Shown: positions 1 through 9,296, numbered from the stretch's first letter. The stretch is 60,222 bases of DNA from SIG454 sp045646365 (GCA_045646365.1 JAZRKP010000076.1:1-60222); one strand, 5' to 3'. Numbers and translations are program-made. The notes: generated by a model not told the origin, from the letters alone.

Positions 1-2454
1 ATTTTTACCGTTGGAGAGACCATATAAAACATCTATTGCTTCATACTCTTCGTTCTGAGCCTCAGCAAGCTCGTCAACTAAAACAATCGGAGCCTCTGCG
101 GCGGCAATTCCTGTTGAGTTTGTTACGACGATTATACCTGCTGTATAGCTTTCTGCAAGGTCGTAAATCTTAACATCATAAGAGCCGTCGTTTGTGAACA
201 TTGACTTATTTCTGATTGCGAACTTGTCTGTGTCTGTTCCTGCATTTGCCGGAATATCAAATATAATTGTCTTTGCATTAACTGTAACATCGTCAAGCTT
301 TCCTGATGCTGACTTATAAATCATACCTTCTTTTGAGATGTTGAGTGTGAACTTGTCAGGGTTTGGTGCACCTGTTGCTGTGTTGTCAAAAGCTGTATTG
401 ATTGTTGTGACTTTGTCATCAGCGTTTGTTCTGAATGTTACAAGCTGAGGAGCAACTGTTCCGTTTGGAGCAAGTGCTCCTAAAACTTCTGTCGGGGTTA
501 CGCCGTAAGTTCCGTTAAGACGGATTCTGTTAGCACTTCCGTAAACTTCAGTCTTTCCGTTTTCTGTGAATATCTTAAACTGAACATCTGTGTCAAGTGT
601 ACCTGTTTCTGCGGCGTTAACCAAATAGCCGTATTGCTCTCTTGCGGCAGTTGTGTCAGCACTTGTGTCGGATTTATCAACTGCGGCAATTTTTCCTTCA
701 TAGTCAAAATAGAATCTGCCTGTGTCTCGGATTTTGATTTCGTTCGGATAGCTTTTTGCAACCTTATATGAAGTTGTTTCATCATTAAGTCTGATTGCTC
801 CGCTGGATGTTATCTGTGTTACTGTTCCAGAAATGCTTTCGTCAGTTACATAACCTCTTATAAGCTCTTTGTCACGGCTTGTTGTATAAGAAATTACATT
901 CCATTCCTCAAGGTCAGAGGTTTCTATTTCGTTACCATCTTTAAAGAGTGTATACTGAACTGTTTCTTCTTCAGGGTCTAAAACAATAGATGTGCCGTTG
1001 TATTTGTCAGTTACTCGTCCTGTAACAGTTGAAACTGTGTCAACAACAATATTTGTAAATTCGTTTACAAAAACGATGTCATAAACATTGTTTACATCTG
1101 TGTCTAAAAGAACGAGGTTTCCTGAATTGATTTTGAGGTTTTCAGGTGTTACCTGAGTATCGTATTTTCCATTATAGATAAATACAGGGTTTGGAATTGT
1201 CGTAACTACTTTTGGATTAGACATATTCTCTGTTAAATAAGTTATGCTGATTCCATCAGCAGTTGTTCCGCCTGTTTCACTTATATCATCTGAATTGAGT
1301 GTTAATGTGTTGTTTTTGCTTGCCTGACTGCGGACAACGATGACTGTTTTTTCGTCTGTTGTTGCATCAATTCTTGCGTAGTAAACAACATTGTGTCCTA
1401 AAAGCTGTTTAGCACTTGATGTTCCTTCGATAAATACTTCGTTGTTAATCTGGATTCTGTCCTCAGCGACAGTATTTCCACCGTTAAGAGTTGTTTCACT
1501 TGTTCCTGTTATCTGACCATAGCCCTTTTCGACATTGAGCTTGTCGTAAAGAAGAGTCTTGTCAACAACCTCATAGCTGATGTTTGTGCCGTAGCCTGTC
1601 TGCTCCATAAGGTTAGCAGTAAGGGCGTTGAATACGAGCTGAGCAATATCTCCACGGGATGCGGCAGATTTTGCATTTGATGTTATGCCCTTTAAAAGCT
1701 GGTTTGTTGATGCAACATACATATAACCGCCAGGGAATCCACCGTTGCTCTGTGCAACAGGCTCATATCCCATAGCACGGACAATGATTGTTACGGCTTC
1801 CTGGAATGAAACGGTGTCGTCAGGACGGAAATTACCTTTTGTATCACCGATAACCATTCCCTGACTGTCTGCAACATTTATAGCGCCTAAAGCCCAGTGC
1901 TTTGAGGATACATCAGGGAATCTTGATGCAGAATTTGAGTTGTTTGCAACATCTTCAAGCCCACTTGAAAAAACGGCAACCTTTGCCATTTCAGAACGCT
2001 TGATGTCGTCTTCAGGGCGGAAATTTCCTGTTCCCTTATCACCAACCATAATGCCAAGAGCACCGAGGACTTCTGCAGCTTCCTCAAATTTTGTTCCTGC
2101 AATATCGGGTGCTGCAGCTACCCTTGCAGACTGGTATTTGGATGGAGCAACAGAAGAACTTAACTGCTCGTTCATCATTTTGTTGTGCTTGGTTGCATTT
2201 TCCTCAACGATTGGCATACTGTTGTCAGTTGTTGATGGATTTTCAGTTATACTCCGCATGGAGCCGTCTTGTGTTTGTGAATAGTTACTTTTCGGCGTCT
2301 GGCCAATGCCCGTAACAGTTCCTCCTGAACCGGCATCGCCTGAAAGCTCGCCGGAGACAGGGAGGGTAAACTCTGTTTCTGTTCCGTAAACGCCTATTCC
2401 GGTTGCAAAAGTTATTGATAAAACTATTGCAAAGGAAAGGATTCTCTTTAACAT
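1..2454 (-). CDS. Large SLH-domain surface protein (3' end beyond left edge)
   Basis: The reading frame is open from the ATG at 2454 to the left edge (818 codons), so the C-terminus is missing. The start follows an AGGAGGAATAAATT ribosome site. Residues 1 to about 25 form a signal peptide (MLKRILSFAIVLSITFATG). A low-complexity stretch follows, then SLH repeats at about residues 115-290, recognisable by FRPEDDIKRSEMAKV and FRPDDTVSFQEAVTII. The remainder is beta-rich with no catalytic motif that I recognise. It resembles the 966-residue SLH protein at 49972-52872, sharing NGK, SSG and a segment of the type G-x-F-x-FD-x-x-GKI. The likely role is a secreted protein bound to cell-wall polymer through its SLH repeats, as an S-layer component or surface scaffold. 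It is divergent from the SLH gene at 2679. Family certain, function unknown. Confidence 0.85.
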   Translation of the reverse strand, partial: MLKRILSFAIVLSITFATGIGVYGTETEFTLPVSGELSGDAGSGGTVTGIGQTPKSNYSQTQDGSMRSITENPSTTDNSMPIVEENATKHNKMMNEQLSSSVAPSKYQSARVAAAPDIAGTKFEEAAEVLGALGIMVGDKGTGNFRPEDDIKRSEMAKVAVFSSGLEDVANNSNSASRFPDVSSKHWALGAINVADSQGMVIGDTKGNFRPDDTVSFQEAVTIIVRAMGYEPVAQSNGGFPGGYMYVASTNQLLKGITSNAKSAASRGDIAQLVFNALTANLMEQTGYGTNISYEVVDKTLLYDKLNVEKGYGQITGTSETTLNGGNTVAEDRIQINNEVFIEGTSSAKQLLGHNVVYYARIDATTDEKTVIVVRSQASKNNTLTLNSDDISETGGTTADGISITYLTENMSNPKVVTTIPNPVFIYNGKYDTQVTPENLKINSGNLVLLDTDVNNVYDIVFVNEFTNIVVDTVSTVTGRVTDKYNGTSIVLDPEEETVQYTLFKDGNEIETSDLEEWNVISYTTSRDKELIRGYVTDESISGTVTQITSSGAIRLNDETTSYKVAKSYPNEIKIRDTGRFYFDYEGKIAAVDKSDTSADTTAAREQYGYLVNAAETGTLDTDVQFKIFTENGKTEVYGSANRIRLNGTYGVTPTEVLGALAPNGTVAPQLVTFRTNADDKVTTINTAFDNTATGAPNPDKFTLNISKEGMIYKSASGKLDDVTVNAKTIIFDIPANAGTDTDKFAIRNKSMFTNDGSYDVKIYDLAESYTAGIIVVTNSTGIAAAEAPIVLVDELAEAQNEEYEAIDVLYGLSNGKN

Positions 2455-2487
2455 AATTTATTCCTCCTAAAATCAGATTTTTTGGTT

Positions 2488-2504
2488 TACAAAACTATTT
2501 TGTA
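2488..2504. repeat. Short AT-rich inverted repeat in divergent SLH intergenic region
   Basis: TACAAAA-CTA-TTTTGTA is a perfect 7 bp inverted repeat about 35 bases upstream of the start of the minus-strand SLH gene. It lies inside that gene's untranslated leader or near its promoter. It could be an operator or an mRNA stabilising hairpin. I could not pick a convincing minus-strand promoter here. The rest of the 224-base intergenic region is AT-rich and otherwise featureless. Confidence 0.35.
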
Positions 2505-2578
2505 CCTGCGGAAGAATTTAAAACTATAAGTTTTTACCACATTTAGAAAAAAATTTACAAAAAAATTTAAAATAACTG

Positions 2579-2607
2579 TTGAAATTTGAATTTCATTATG
2601 CTAAACT
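2579..2607 (+). promoter_or_regulatory. Sigma-A-type promoter for SLH gene
   Basis: TTGAAA at 2579-2584 and TAAACT at 2602-2607 are separated by exactly 17 bases. They lie about 70 bases upstream of the ATG at 2679. The match to consensus is moderate, and position and spacing are good. Confidence 0.5.
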
Positions 2608-2678
2608 ATTATTAAAGGAAATAAATTTTTTCATAGGAAATGAAATTTGTGAAAAAGATAATCTAAGGAGGAATTCCA

Positions 2679-4481
2679 ATGAAATTGAAAAAATTGATTT
2701 GCGGGGTTGTTGGTGTTACTGTTCTGGCGGCATCTTTAAGTGTCAGTGCGGCTGATTTCCCTGATATAAAAGGGCATTGGGCAGAAACATATGTTAATGC
2801 TATGGTTAAAAAAGGATACATTAAGGGGTACGATGATGGAACCTTTAAACCTAATAAAACTGTTACAAATACAGAATCTTTAATTCTTCTTGCAAGAATG
2901 CTCGGAGTTGATGATTCTGAAAATAAGGCTACCGTTGATAACGCTGTTGCTGCATATTCAAGCACTTTATCAAAATATAAGAGCGACTATAAGAAGGAAG
3001 TTTCTTACCTCTTATACAGAGGCGTTATAGATTCATCAGACCTTGATACTTATATTTCTGATGCAAATAAGAGCAAGTCTCTTTTAAGATATCAGTGTGC
3101 TATGCTTTTGACAAAGCTTTTAGGTGCAGATGAAGAGGTTAAAAACAGCGTGTTTATTTCTTCTTCTTATTCTGATACAGCGCAGATTCCATCTGAGGCA
3201 AGACCTTATGTTGAATATGTAAGAGATGCTAAAATTATGGAAGGTATGGGTGTTGATTCATACGGCGACCCGATTTTCGGACCAAATGAAAGCGTAACAA
3301 GAGGTCAGATGGCTAAAATGCTTTCAAGCCTTATTGATGTTCTTGATGTTAAAACCGTAAGCGGAACAATTTCCAAGGTTGACACATTCGGCGAAACTGT
3401 TACTGTTAAAAATACAGATTATGAAGTTGACGGCGATACAATTATAAAGCTTGATGGCGAAAATGCTGCTTTATCTGAGCTTAAAGATGGTATGAGTGCA
3501 GTTGTTACTATTGTAAGAAATAAGGTTTCTATGCTTGAAGCAAGCAGTCCTGAGGAAGAAGATAAGCCGATAAGAGGTCTTGTTGTTTCTGCAACATCAG
3601 GTGCAAACGGCAGAGAAATTGTTATCTCTGATACAGAAGATACTTCAAAGAGAACAACTTATGATGTTGACGAAGATGCAAAAGTTCTTATTGCAGGCGC
3701 AACGGATACATTTGGTAAGCTTAAGAGCAATCAGTATGTTGAGCTTACACTTGACGAAGACGGTATAGTTACTAAAATCCAGACCCTTGAAAAGAGCGAC
3801 TCAGCTCTCGGAACACTTGTGAGCAAAAACCTTGATGCACAGGTTCCGACAATTACACTCTCAAATACAAAGGGTGAAAAAACTACTTATGAATGTAGCG
3901 TAGAGGGCGTATCCGTTACAAGAAACGGTGCAACTTCAAATCTTTTTGACCTTGTTGCAGGAGATAACCTCACACTTAAACTCACATACGGTAAAGTTAC
4001 AAAAATCAGTGCAGGAAGCGAATCTCAGAATTCTTCCGGAAACATTAAGTCTATAACTCATTCAACAAGCGGAACATTTATTGTTGTTTCAAATGATAAT
4101 GGTGAGGTTGAATATACAGTTGGAACAGACGCAACGATTATGGTTGACGGAACTGAGGGAACTGTTTATGATTTAAGACCGGGCAGTGCTGTTAAGTTCA
4201 AGGCTGAAAGCACAAAGCTTACAAAGATCGAAACAACAAAAGCTGTTTCTTCTAATAGCATCGAAGGTGTTGTTACAACAGTTCAGACAGGACATAATCT
4301 CTTAATGGTTAAGGTTGGCTCAACAGATGTTACAGTTGGTGTAACAAACTCAACAAAAATCATAAAGAGCTCAACAGGCTCAAATATTAAACTTTCTGCA
4401 ATCGGAACAGATTCAAAAGTTACAGTTACAGGAAGTAATGCAACGGGTATGTTCATCGCAACAGTTATCGTTGTTCACTAA
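2679..4481 (+). CDS. SLH-domain surface protein with tandem beta units
   Basis: A 600-residue secreted protein. A signal peptide covers residues 1-24 (ends SVSAAD). Three SLH repeats span roughly residues 25-215, with motifs such as DIKGHWAETYVNAMVKKGYI and YDDGTFKPNKTVTNTESL. After them come about five tandem beta-rich units of some 75 residues, beginning near residues 227, 297, 377, 452 and 526. Each starts with a G-x-(I/V/L)-x-x-(V/I) strand and contains a TYxV-like strand and a later dG/dL turn; they resemble DUF5666-type repeats. The start follows AAGGAGGAATTCCA. A terminator hairpin lies 20 bases after the stop, so it is probably monocistronic. It is likely a wall-polymer-anchored surface or S-layer-associated protein. 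No enzymatic motif was seen. Confidence 0.9.
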   Translation: MKLKKLICGVVGVTVLAASLSVSAADFPDIKGHWAETYVNAMVKKGYIKGYDDGTFKPNKTVTNTESLILLARMLGVDDSENKATVDNAVAAYSSTLSKYKSDYKKEVSYLLYRGVIDSSDLDTYISDANKSKSLLRYQCAMLLTKLLGADEEVKNSVFISSSYSDTAQIPSEARPYVEYVRDAKIMEGMGVDSYGDPIFGPNESVTRGQMAKMLSSLIDVLDVKTVSGTISKVDTFGETVTVKNTDYEVDGDTIIKLDGENAALSELKDGMSAVVTIVRNKVSMLEASSPEEEDKPIRGLVVSATSGANGREIVISDTEDTSKRTTYDVDEDAKVLIAGATDTFGKLKSNQYVELTLDEDGIVTKIQTLEKSDSALGTLVSKNLDAQVPTITLSNTKGEKTTYECSVEGVSVTRNGATSNLFDLVAGDNLTLKLTYGKVTKISAGSESQNSSGNIKSITHSTSGTFIVVSNDNGEVEYTVGTDATIMVDGTEGTVYDLRPGSAVKFKAESTKLTKIETTKAVSSNSIEGVVTTVQTGHNLLMVKVGSTDVTVGVTNSTKIIKSSTGSNIKLSAIGTDSKVTVTGSNATGMFIATVIVVH

Positions 4482-4500
4482 TCAGCTTTAAAATTCAAAT

Positions 4501-4537
4501 GAGAGGCAGCGGTCATAGTGACTGCTGCTCTCTTTTA
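4501..4537 (+). terminator. Rho-independent terminator after SLH gene
   Basis: A stem of about 14 bp (gagaggcagcggtca against tgactgctgctctc, one bulge) has a 3-base loop and is followed by TTTTA. It ends the SLH transcript. It also argues against the upstream in-frame ATG at 4499 as the hemW start, because that ATG lies in the terminator. Confidence 0.75.
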
Positions 4538-4561
4538 GTATTATATAAAGGGAAAATAAAT

Positions 4562-5656
4562 ATGACAGGTCTTTATATCCATATCCCGTTTTGTGTGAAA
4601 AAATGTAAATATTGTGATTTTAATTCGTATAGTAACTGCGGTGATTTATACGAAGATTATTTTAAGTGTCTTGGCAGGGAAATTCAGAGGATTGAAAATA
4701 TAACATTTGACACAATATATATCGGCGGAGGAACGCCAACAGTTCCGCCAAATTATTATCTGACAAAGCTTATTGAAAGTATTAAAAACAGAACGGAAAA
4801 TTGCGAAATAACTGTGGAGTGTAACCCCGGAACAGTAACTCTTTCTGACTTTGAAAATTTAAAGAAAGCGGGAGTAAGCAGAATAAGTATGGGACTCCAG
4901 AGTGCGAATGATGATGAACTTAAGATGCTTGGCAGAGTTCATAACTTTGCGGATTTTGAGGAAAGTTTTAAAAATGCACGGCTTGCAGGCTTTGATAATA
5001 TCTCTCTTGATATAATGTTCGGTCTTCCCGACCAAACCATTGAGGGCTTGAGTGGAACTTTGGAGAAAGCGGTGAAGTTCGGGAGTGAACATATCTCTGG
5101 TTATTGCCTTAAAATTGAGGATGGCACACCTTTCTCTGAAATGAAACTAAATCTTCCGAGTGATGATGATAGTGCGGATATGTATGATTTTGTGGTCGAC
5201 TTTTTAGAGGGAAAAGGCTATAAAAGGTACGAAATCTCAAACTTTTCGAGGAATGGTAAAATTTCAAAACATAACACGAAATACTGGCAAATGGAAGAGT
5301 ATATCGGGATTGGTGCAGGGGCACATTCTTTTTATGATAATAAGCGGTTTTCAAAAATTTCAAATATTAAAGAGTATATTTCAAGTATCTTAAACGGCGG
5401 AGATGCCATTGAGGAATGTTTGGAGGTCAGCGAAAAGGAGAAGATGAGTGAGTTTGTTTTCCTGGGACTTCGTATGGCAGATGGTATCAATGAGGCACAT
5501 TTCAAAAAAGTTTTCGGAAATGATTTGTTTGATATTTACAGCGAACAAATCGGGAAATATATTAAGATGGGTGTTATGGAGCGGAAAAACGGGAATATAT
5601 TTATTAAACCACAGTTTCTTTATGTAAGTAATAATATTTTATCCGATTTCGTGTAA
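4562..5656 (+). CDS. hemW: HemW-like radical SAM protein (heme chaperone family)
   Basis: A 364-residue radical SAM protein of the HemN/HemW family. The cluster-binding motif is C11-x3-C15-x2-C18 followed by DF (IPFCVKKCKYCDF). The fourth cysteine typical of true coproporphyrinogen dehydrogenase HemN (CxC) is replaced, which points to HemW. GGGTPT follows near residue 60, and the C-terminal HemN_C-like region is present. HemW proteins bind heme and insert it into target enzymes; many annotations call them oxygen-independent coproporphyrinogen III oxidase. I chose the ATG at 4562 because the conserved family N-terminus starts there. Clostridia often carry this gene just upstream of hrcA, as here. 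Confidence 0.85.
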   Translation: MTGLYIHIPFCVKKCKYCDFNSYSNCGDLYEDYFKCLGREIQRIENITFDTIYIGGGTPTVPPNYYLTKLIESIKNRTENCEITVECNPGTVTLSDFENLKKAGVSRISMGLQSANDDELKMLGRVHNFADFEESFKNARLAGFDNISLDIMFGLPDQTIEGLSGTLEKAVKFGSEHISGYCLKIEDGTPFSEMKLNLPSDDDSADMYDFVVDFLEGKGYKRYEISNFSRNGKISKHNTKYWQMEEYIGIGAGAHSFYDNKRFSKISNIKEYISSILNGGDAIEECLEVSEKEKMSEFVFLGLRMADGINEAHFKKVFGNDLFDIYSEQIGKYIKMGVMERKNGNIFIKPQFLYVSNNILSDFV

Positions 5657-5672
5657 AAAATAATAAAAACTA

Positions 5673-5701
5673 TTGACAAAAATGGAAAAGGGTGCTATAG
5701 T
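5673..5701 (+). promoter_or_regulatory. Sigma-A promoter of the hrcA-dnaK operon
   Basis: A perfect TTGACA at 5673-5678 and TATAGT at 5696-5701 are separated by 17 bases. The predicted transcript start falls just before the CIRCE element, so HrcA binding would block initiation. Confidence 0.85.
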
Positions 5702-5713
5702 ATAAATATGCTT

Positions 5714-5740
5714 TTAGCACTCTTATTCGTTGAGTGCTAA
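5714..5740. promoter_or_regulatory. CIRCE operator (HrcA binding site)
   Basis: TTAGCACTC-N9-GAGTGCTAA is a perfect 9 bp inverted repeat with a 9-base spacer, identical to the CIRCE consensus. It sits directly downstream of the promoter and 22 bases before the hrcA start. It should give HrcA autoregulation and heat-shock control of the whole operon. Confidence 0.97.
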
Positions 5741-5762
5741 CAAAAAAGAGAGGGTGATAAGG

Positions 5763-6851
5763 TTGGCTTTGGATGATAGAAAAAAAGTTATTCTTCAGGC
5801 GGTTGTTGAGGATTATATCAATACGGCGGAGCCTGTCGGGTCAAGAAGTATTTCTAAAAAGTCGGACCTTAATCTAAGCGCTGCAACCATTCGTAATGAA
5901 ATGGGTGACCTTGAGGAAATGGGACTTCTGGTTCAGCCTCACACCTCGGCAGGACGCGTGCCGTCAACCCTCGGATACAGATTATATGTAGATAATCTTA
6001 TGCAGAAATACGAAATGACTGCAAATGAAATCGAAAAGCTTCGTGAGGCGGTTGGGCTTAAAGTTAAAGAGCTTGATAAAATCGTAAAAGGTGTGGCAGG
6101 TGCTTTTTCTAATCTTGCAGGACTTCCCGTTATAGGTGTTTTGCCAACGGCGGAAACGGGTCTTGTCAAGAATATAAAGGCGGTTGCGGTTGACGAGAAT
6201 ACTGTTATGATTATAATTTCTGACAGGTCGGGAATTATTAAAAATAAGCTTTTAAGACTTAAAACTAATGTTAATGAGGAATTTATTAAATCGCTTAATG
6301 AAATCCTGAATGAGAATTTGACAGGACTTACGGTGTCTGAAATCAGCCTTAAAAATGTAATGAAGGTGCAGAGTGCAGTCGGAAGAAACCCTGAAATTTT
6401 AACATCAGTTTTGGAGCTTGTCCACGAGGCGGTTTCTGAGATTGATACAAAGCAGATTTTTGTTGAAGGATTGTCCACGATTTTTTCATTCCCTGAATAT
6501 AACAATATCGACAGGGTTAAGGAAATCTTTGCGGCAGTTGAAAATAAGGAAAATCTTATGCAGCTTATTTCCGAAATTCCTGCTAATGGCGAGATGAAGG
6601 TAATGATTGGAGACGAAGTTCCTGTTAAAGAACTTCAGACAAACAGTGTTATTTTAGCTCCATATAAGGTTTCGGATAAACTTTGCGGAGTTATCGGAGT
6701 TATCGGCCCTGCGAGAATGGATTATTCCAAAATTATGTCGGCTCTTGAGTATTTTGCAAAGCTGCTCAGTAATGCTTTGGGAGATAAATTCGGAGACGGA
6801 GAAGAGCCGATAAAAAGGTTGCTTGAATCGGGAGAAAAAGGAGAAGAGTAA
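5763..6851 (+). CDS. hrcA: Heat-inducible transcription repressor HrcA
   Basis: A 362-residue repressor of class I heat-shock genes that binds CIRCE. The N-terminal winged helix covers about residues 1-75, with EPVGSRSI and the wing motif HTSAGRVPS. The GAF-like/dimerisation domain fills the rest. I place the start at TTG 5763, giving (M)ALDDRKKVILQAVVEDYI. It matches where HrcA proteins normally begin and has an AGAGGG site 8 bases upstream. An earlier in-frame TTG at 5730 lies inside CIRCE, and the GTG at 5754 overlaps the ribosome site. It is the first gene of the operon, and its stop abuts the grpE ATG. Confidence 0.95.
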   Translation: MALDDRKKVILQAVVEDYINTAEPVGSRSISKKSDLNLSAATIRNEMGDLEEMGLLVQPHTSAGRVPSTLGYRLYVDNLMQKYEMTANEIEKLREAVGLKVKELDKIVKGVAGAFSNLAGLPVIGVLPTAETGLVKNIKAVAVDENTVMIIISDRSGIIKNKLLRLKTNVNEEFIKSLNEILNENLTGLTVSEISLKNVMKVQSAVGRNPEILTSVLELVHEAVSEIDTKQIFVEGLSTIFSFPEYNNIDRVKEIFAAVENKENLMQLISEIPANGEMKVMIGDEVPVKELQTNSVILAPYKVSDKLCGVIGVIGPARMDYSKIMSALEYFAKLLSNALGDKFGDGEEPIKRLLESGEKGEE

Positions 6852-7412
6852 ATGTCTAAAAAAGATGTAACAGAAGAAAAAGAGCAGATAGTTGAAGAAA
6901 CTGTTGAAACAGAAACTTCTGCGGAAGATACGGCAGAAAATGCGGAACAAGTTGAAGTTGAGCCAAGCCGTGAAGAACAGCTTGAAGCTGAGATTGCAGC
7001 ACTTAAAGATAAGGTGATGCGGACTGCGGCGGAATTTGATAATTTCAAAAAGAGAACCGCTAAGGAAAAGGAAGAACTTTTCTCAATGGGTGTTTGCACT
7101 GCTGTTGAAAAGCTTTTGCTTGTTAAGGATACATTGGAAAGAGCAATCCAGACAATGGACGGAGCGGAGGCAACGGCTATTGCGGATGGGGTTAAAATGA
7201 TTGATAAGCAGTTTACTGATGCACTTTCTGAAATCGGTGTTGAGGCGATTCTGGCAGTTGGACAGGAGTTTGACCCTGAAAAGCATAATGCGATTATGCA
7301 CGATGAAAACGAAGAATTTGGCGAAAACATAATAAGTGAAGAATTTATGAAGGGCTATATGTATAAAGATAGTAAAGTGGTCCGCCATTCAATGGTTAAA
7401 GTTTCAAATTAG
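6852..7412 (+). CDS. grpE: Nucleotide exchange factor GrpE
   Basis: A 186-residue cofactor that releases ADP from DnaK. An acidic, disordered N-terminus of about 45 residues is followed by a long coiled coil with the family motif DNFKKRTAKEKEE near residue 62. The C-terminal beta domain carries GQEFDPEKHNAIM. The start codon directly follows the hrcA stop (TAAATG), implying translational coupling. Length and order are typical for Bacillota. Confidence 0.96.
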   Translation: MSKKDVTEEKEQIVEETVETETSAEDTAENAEQVEVEPSREEQLEAEIAALKDKVMRTAAEFDNFKKRTAKEKEELFSMGVCTAVEKLLLVKDTLERAIQTMDGAEATAIADGVKMIDKQFTDALSEIGVEAILAVGQEFDPEKHNAIMHDENEEFGENIISEEFMKGYMYKDSKVVRHSMVKVSN

Positions 7413-7451
7413 TTTATTATTTATTTTTATTTATAGAAAGGATTTTTTATT

Positions 7452-9284
7452 ATGGGAAAAATTATAGGAATTGACTTAGGAACAACAAACTCTTGTGTTG
7501 CAGTTATGGAAGGCGGAGAGCCAACCGTTATTGCTAACCCTGAGGGTGCGAGAACAACACCATCTGTTGTTGCATTTACAAAGACAGGCGAAAGACTTGT
7601 AGGTCAGGTTGCTAAAAGACAGGCAATTACAAACCCTGACAGAACAATAATCTCAATCAAGAGAGAAATGGGTAGCGATTATAAAGTTGATATTGACGAT
7701 AAAAAATATACACCACAGGAAATCTCTGCTATGATTCTCCAGAAACTTAAGGCAGACGCCGAAAGCTATCTTGGTGAAAAGGTTACAGAAGCGGTTATAA
7801 CAGTTCCTGCATATTTCAGTGATGCACAGCGTCAGGCTACAAAGGATGCAGGTAAAATCGCAGGCCTTGAGGTTAAGAGAATCATCAACGAACCAACAGC
7901 TGCAGCCCTCGCTTACGGTCTTGATAAGGATACAGACCAGAAGATTATGGTTTATGACCTTGGCGGTGGTACATTCGATGTATCTATCCTTGAAATCGGC
8001 GACGGCGTATTTGAAGTTCTTGCAACAAATGGTAACAACCGTCTTGGTGGTGATGATTTTGACCAGAAGCTTATTGACTACCTCGCTGAAGAATTTAAGA
8101 AGGAAAACGGTATTGACTTAAAGCAGGATAAGATGGCTCTCCAGAGACTTAAGGAAGCTGCTGAAAAGGCGAAGATTGAACTTTCAGGCGTTATGACTTC
8201 AAATGTAAATCTTCCGTTTATCACTGCTGATGCAACAGGTCCAAAACACCTTGATATTACTATTACAAGACAGAAATTTGATGAACTTACAGCTGACCTT
8301 GTTGAAAAATCACTTATTCCTACAAAGAAAGCTATCGAGGACGCAGGTGTTAGTGTAAGCGAAATTGATAAAGTATTGCTCGTTGGTGGTTCTTCAAGAA
8401 TCCCTGCAGTTCAGGAAGCAGTTAAAAAGCTTATCGGTAAAGAAGCTCACAAGGGTATTAACCCAGACGAATGTGTTGCTCTCGGTGCTTGTATCCAGGG
8501 CGGTGTTTTAACAGGTGAAGTTGAAGACCTGGTTCTTCTCGATGTAACTCCGCTTTCTCTTGGTATTGAAACAATGGGTGGCGTGTTCACAAAAATTATT
8601 GACAGAAACACAACAATCCCGACAAATAAGAGTCAGATATTCTCAACTGCGGCAGACAGCCAGACAAGTGTTGAAGTTCATGTTCTTCAGGGTGAACGCG
8701 AAATGGCGGCATATAATAAGACTCTCGGCAGATTCAGTCTTAATAATATTCCACCGGCACCACGCGGTGTTCCGCAGATTGAGGTTACATTCGATATTGA
8801 CGCAAACGGTATCGTTCATGTTACAGCTAAGGACTTGGGAACAGGTAACTCACAGGATGTTACAATAACATCAAGCACAAACCTTTCCGACGAGGATATC
8901 GAAAAGGCAGTTAAGGAAGCTGAACAGTTTGCGGCTGAAGATAAGAAGAATAAGGAAAAGGTTGAAATCAAGAACAGTGCTGATAATATGATTTATCAGA
9001 CAGAAAAGACTCTTACAGAACTTGGCGACAAGGTTACAGAAGATGAAAAGAGCGGTATTGTGGCAGAAGTTGATAAGCTTAAGGAATTGATTAAGACAGA
9101 TGACTTTGATACAGAAGCGGTTAAAGCTCAGCTTGATGCAGTAACACAGAAATTCTACGGTATTTCTCAGAAACTTTATGAGCAGGCACAGCAGGCTCAG
9201 CAGGCGGCAGGAGAAAACCCGACAGGCGGAGACGACAATGTTGTTGATGCTGAATATACTGTTGTTGACGACGAAAATAAATAA
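7452..9284 (+). CDS. dnaK: Molecular chaperone DnaK (Hsp70)
   Basis: A 610-residue Hsp70. The ATPase domain begins IGIDLGTTNSCVAVMEGG, with the phosphate-binding DLGGGTFDVSILEIGDG and the adenosine motif VGGSSRIPAVQ. The substrate-binding domain follows from about residue 370. The lid ends in a Q/A-rich tail and a final acidic VDAEYTVVDD segment. Length is as usual for Gram-positive DnaK, which lack a roughly 25-residue insert found in Proteobacteria. It has its own AGAAAGG site and belongs to the HrcA-regulated operon. Confidence 0.98.
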   Translation: MGKIIGIDLGTTNSCVAVMEGGEPTVIANPEGARTTPSVVAFTKTGERLVGQVAKRQAITNPDRTIISIKREMGSDYKVDIDDKKYTPQEISAMILQKLKADAESYLGEKVTEAVITVPAYFSDAQRQATKDAGKIAGLEVKRIINEPTAAALAYGLDKDTDQKIMVYDLGGGTFDVSILEIGDGVFEVLATNGNNRLGGDDFDQKLIDYLAEEFKKENGIDLKQDKMALQRLKEAAEKAKIELSGVMTSNVNLPFITADATGPKHLDITITRQKFDELTADLVEKSLIPTKKAIEDAGVSVSEIDKVLLVGGSSRIPAVQEAVKKLIGKEAHKGINPDECVALGACIQGGVLTGEVEDLVLLDVTPLSLGIETMGGVFTKIIDRNTTIPTNKSQIFSTAADSQTSVEVHVLQGEREMAAYNKTLGRFSLNNIPPAPRGVPQIEVTFDIDANGIVHVTAKDLGTGNSQDVTITSSTNLSDEDIEKAVKEAEQFAAEDKKNKEKVEIKNSADNMIYQTEKTLTELGDKVTEDEKSGIVAEVDKLKELIKTDDFDTEAVKAQLDAVTQKFYGISQKLYEQAQQAQQAAGENPTGGDDNVVDAEYTVVDDENK

Positions 9285-9296
9285 TATGGCATAGGT

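Noticed and set aside
4499..4561. N-terminal extension of hemW from the ATG at 4499
   Set aside because: The 21 added codons lie in the terminator hairpin of the upstream gene, and the conserved family N-terminus begins at 4562.
5939..6505. Long antisense frames over hrcA, grpE, dnaJ, ylmH and others
   Set aside because: They are complementary shadows of well-identified genes, with no ribosome sites or family motifs.
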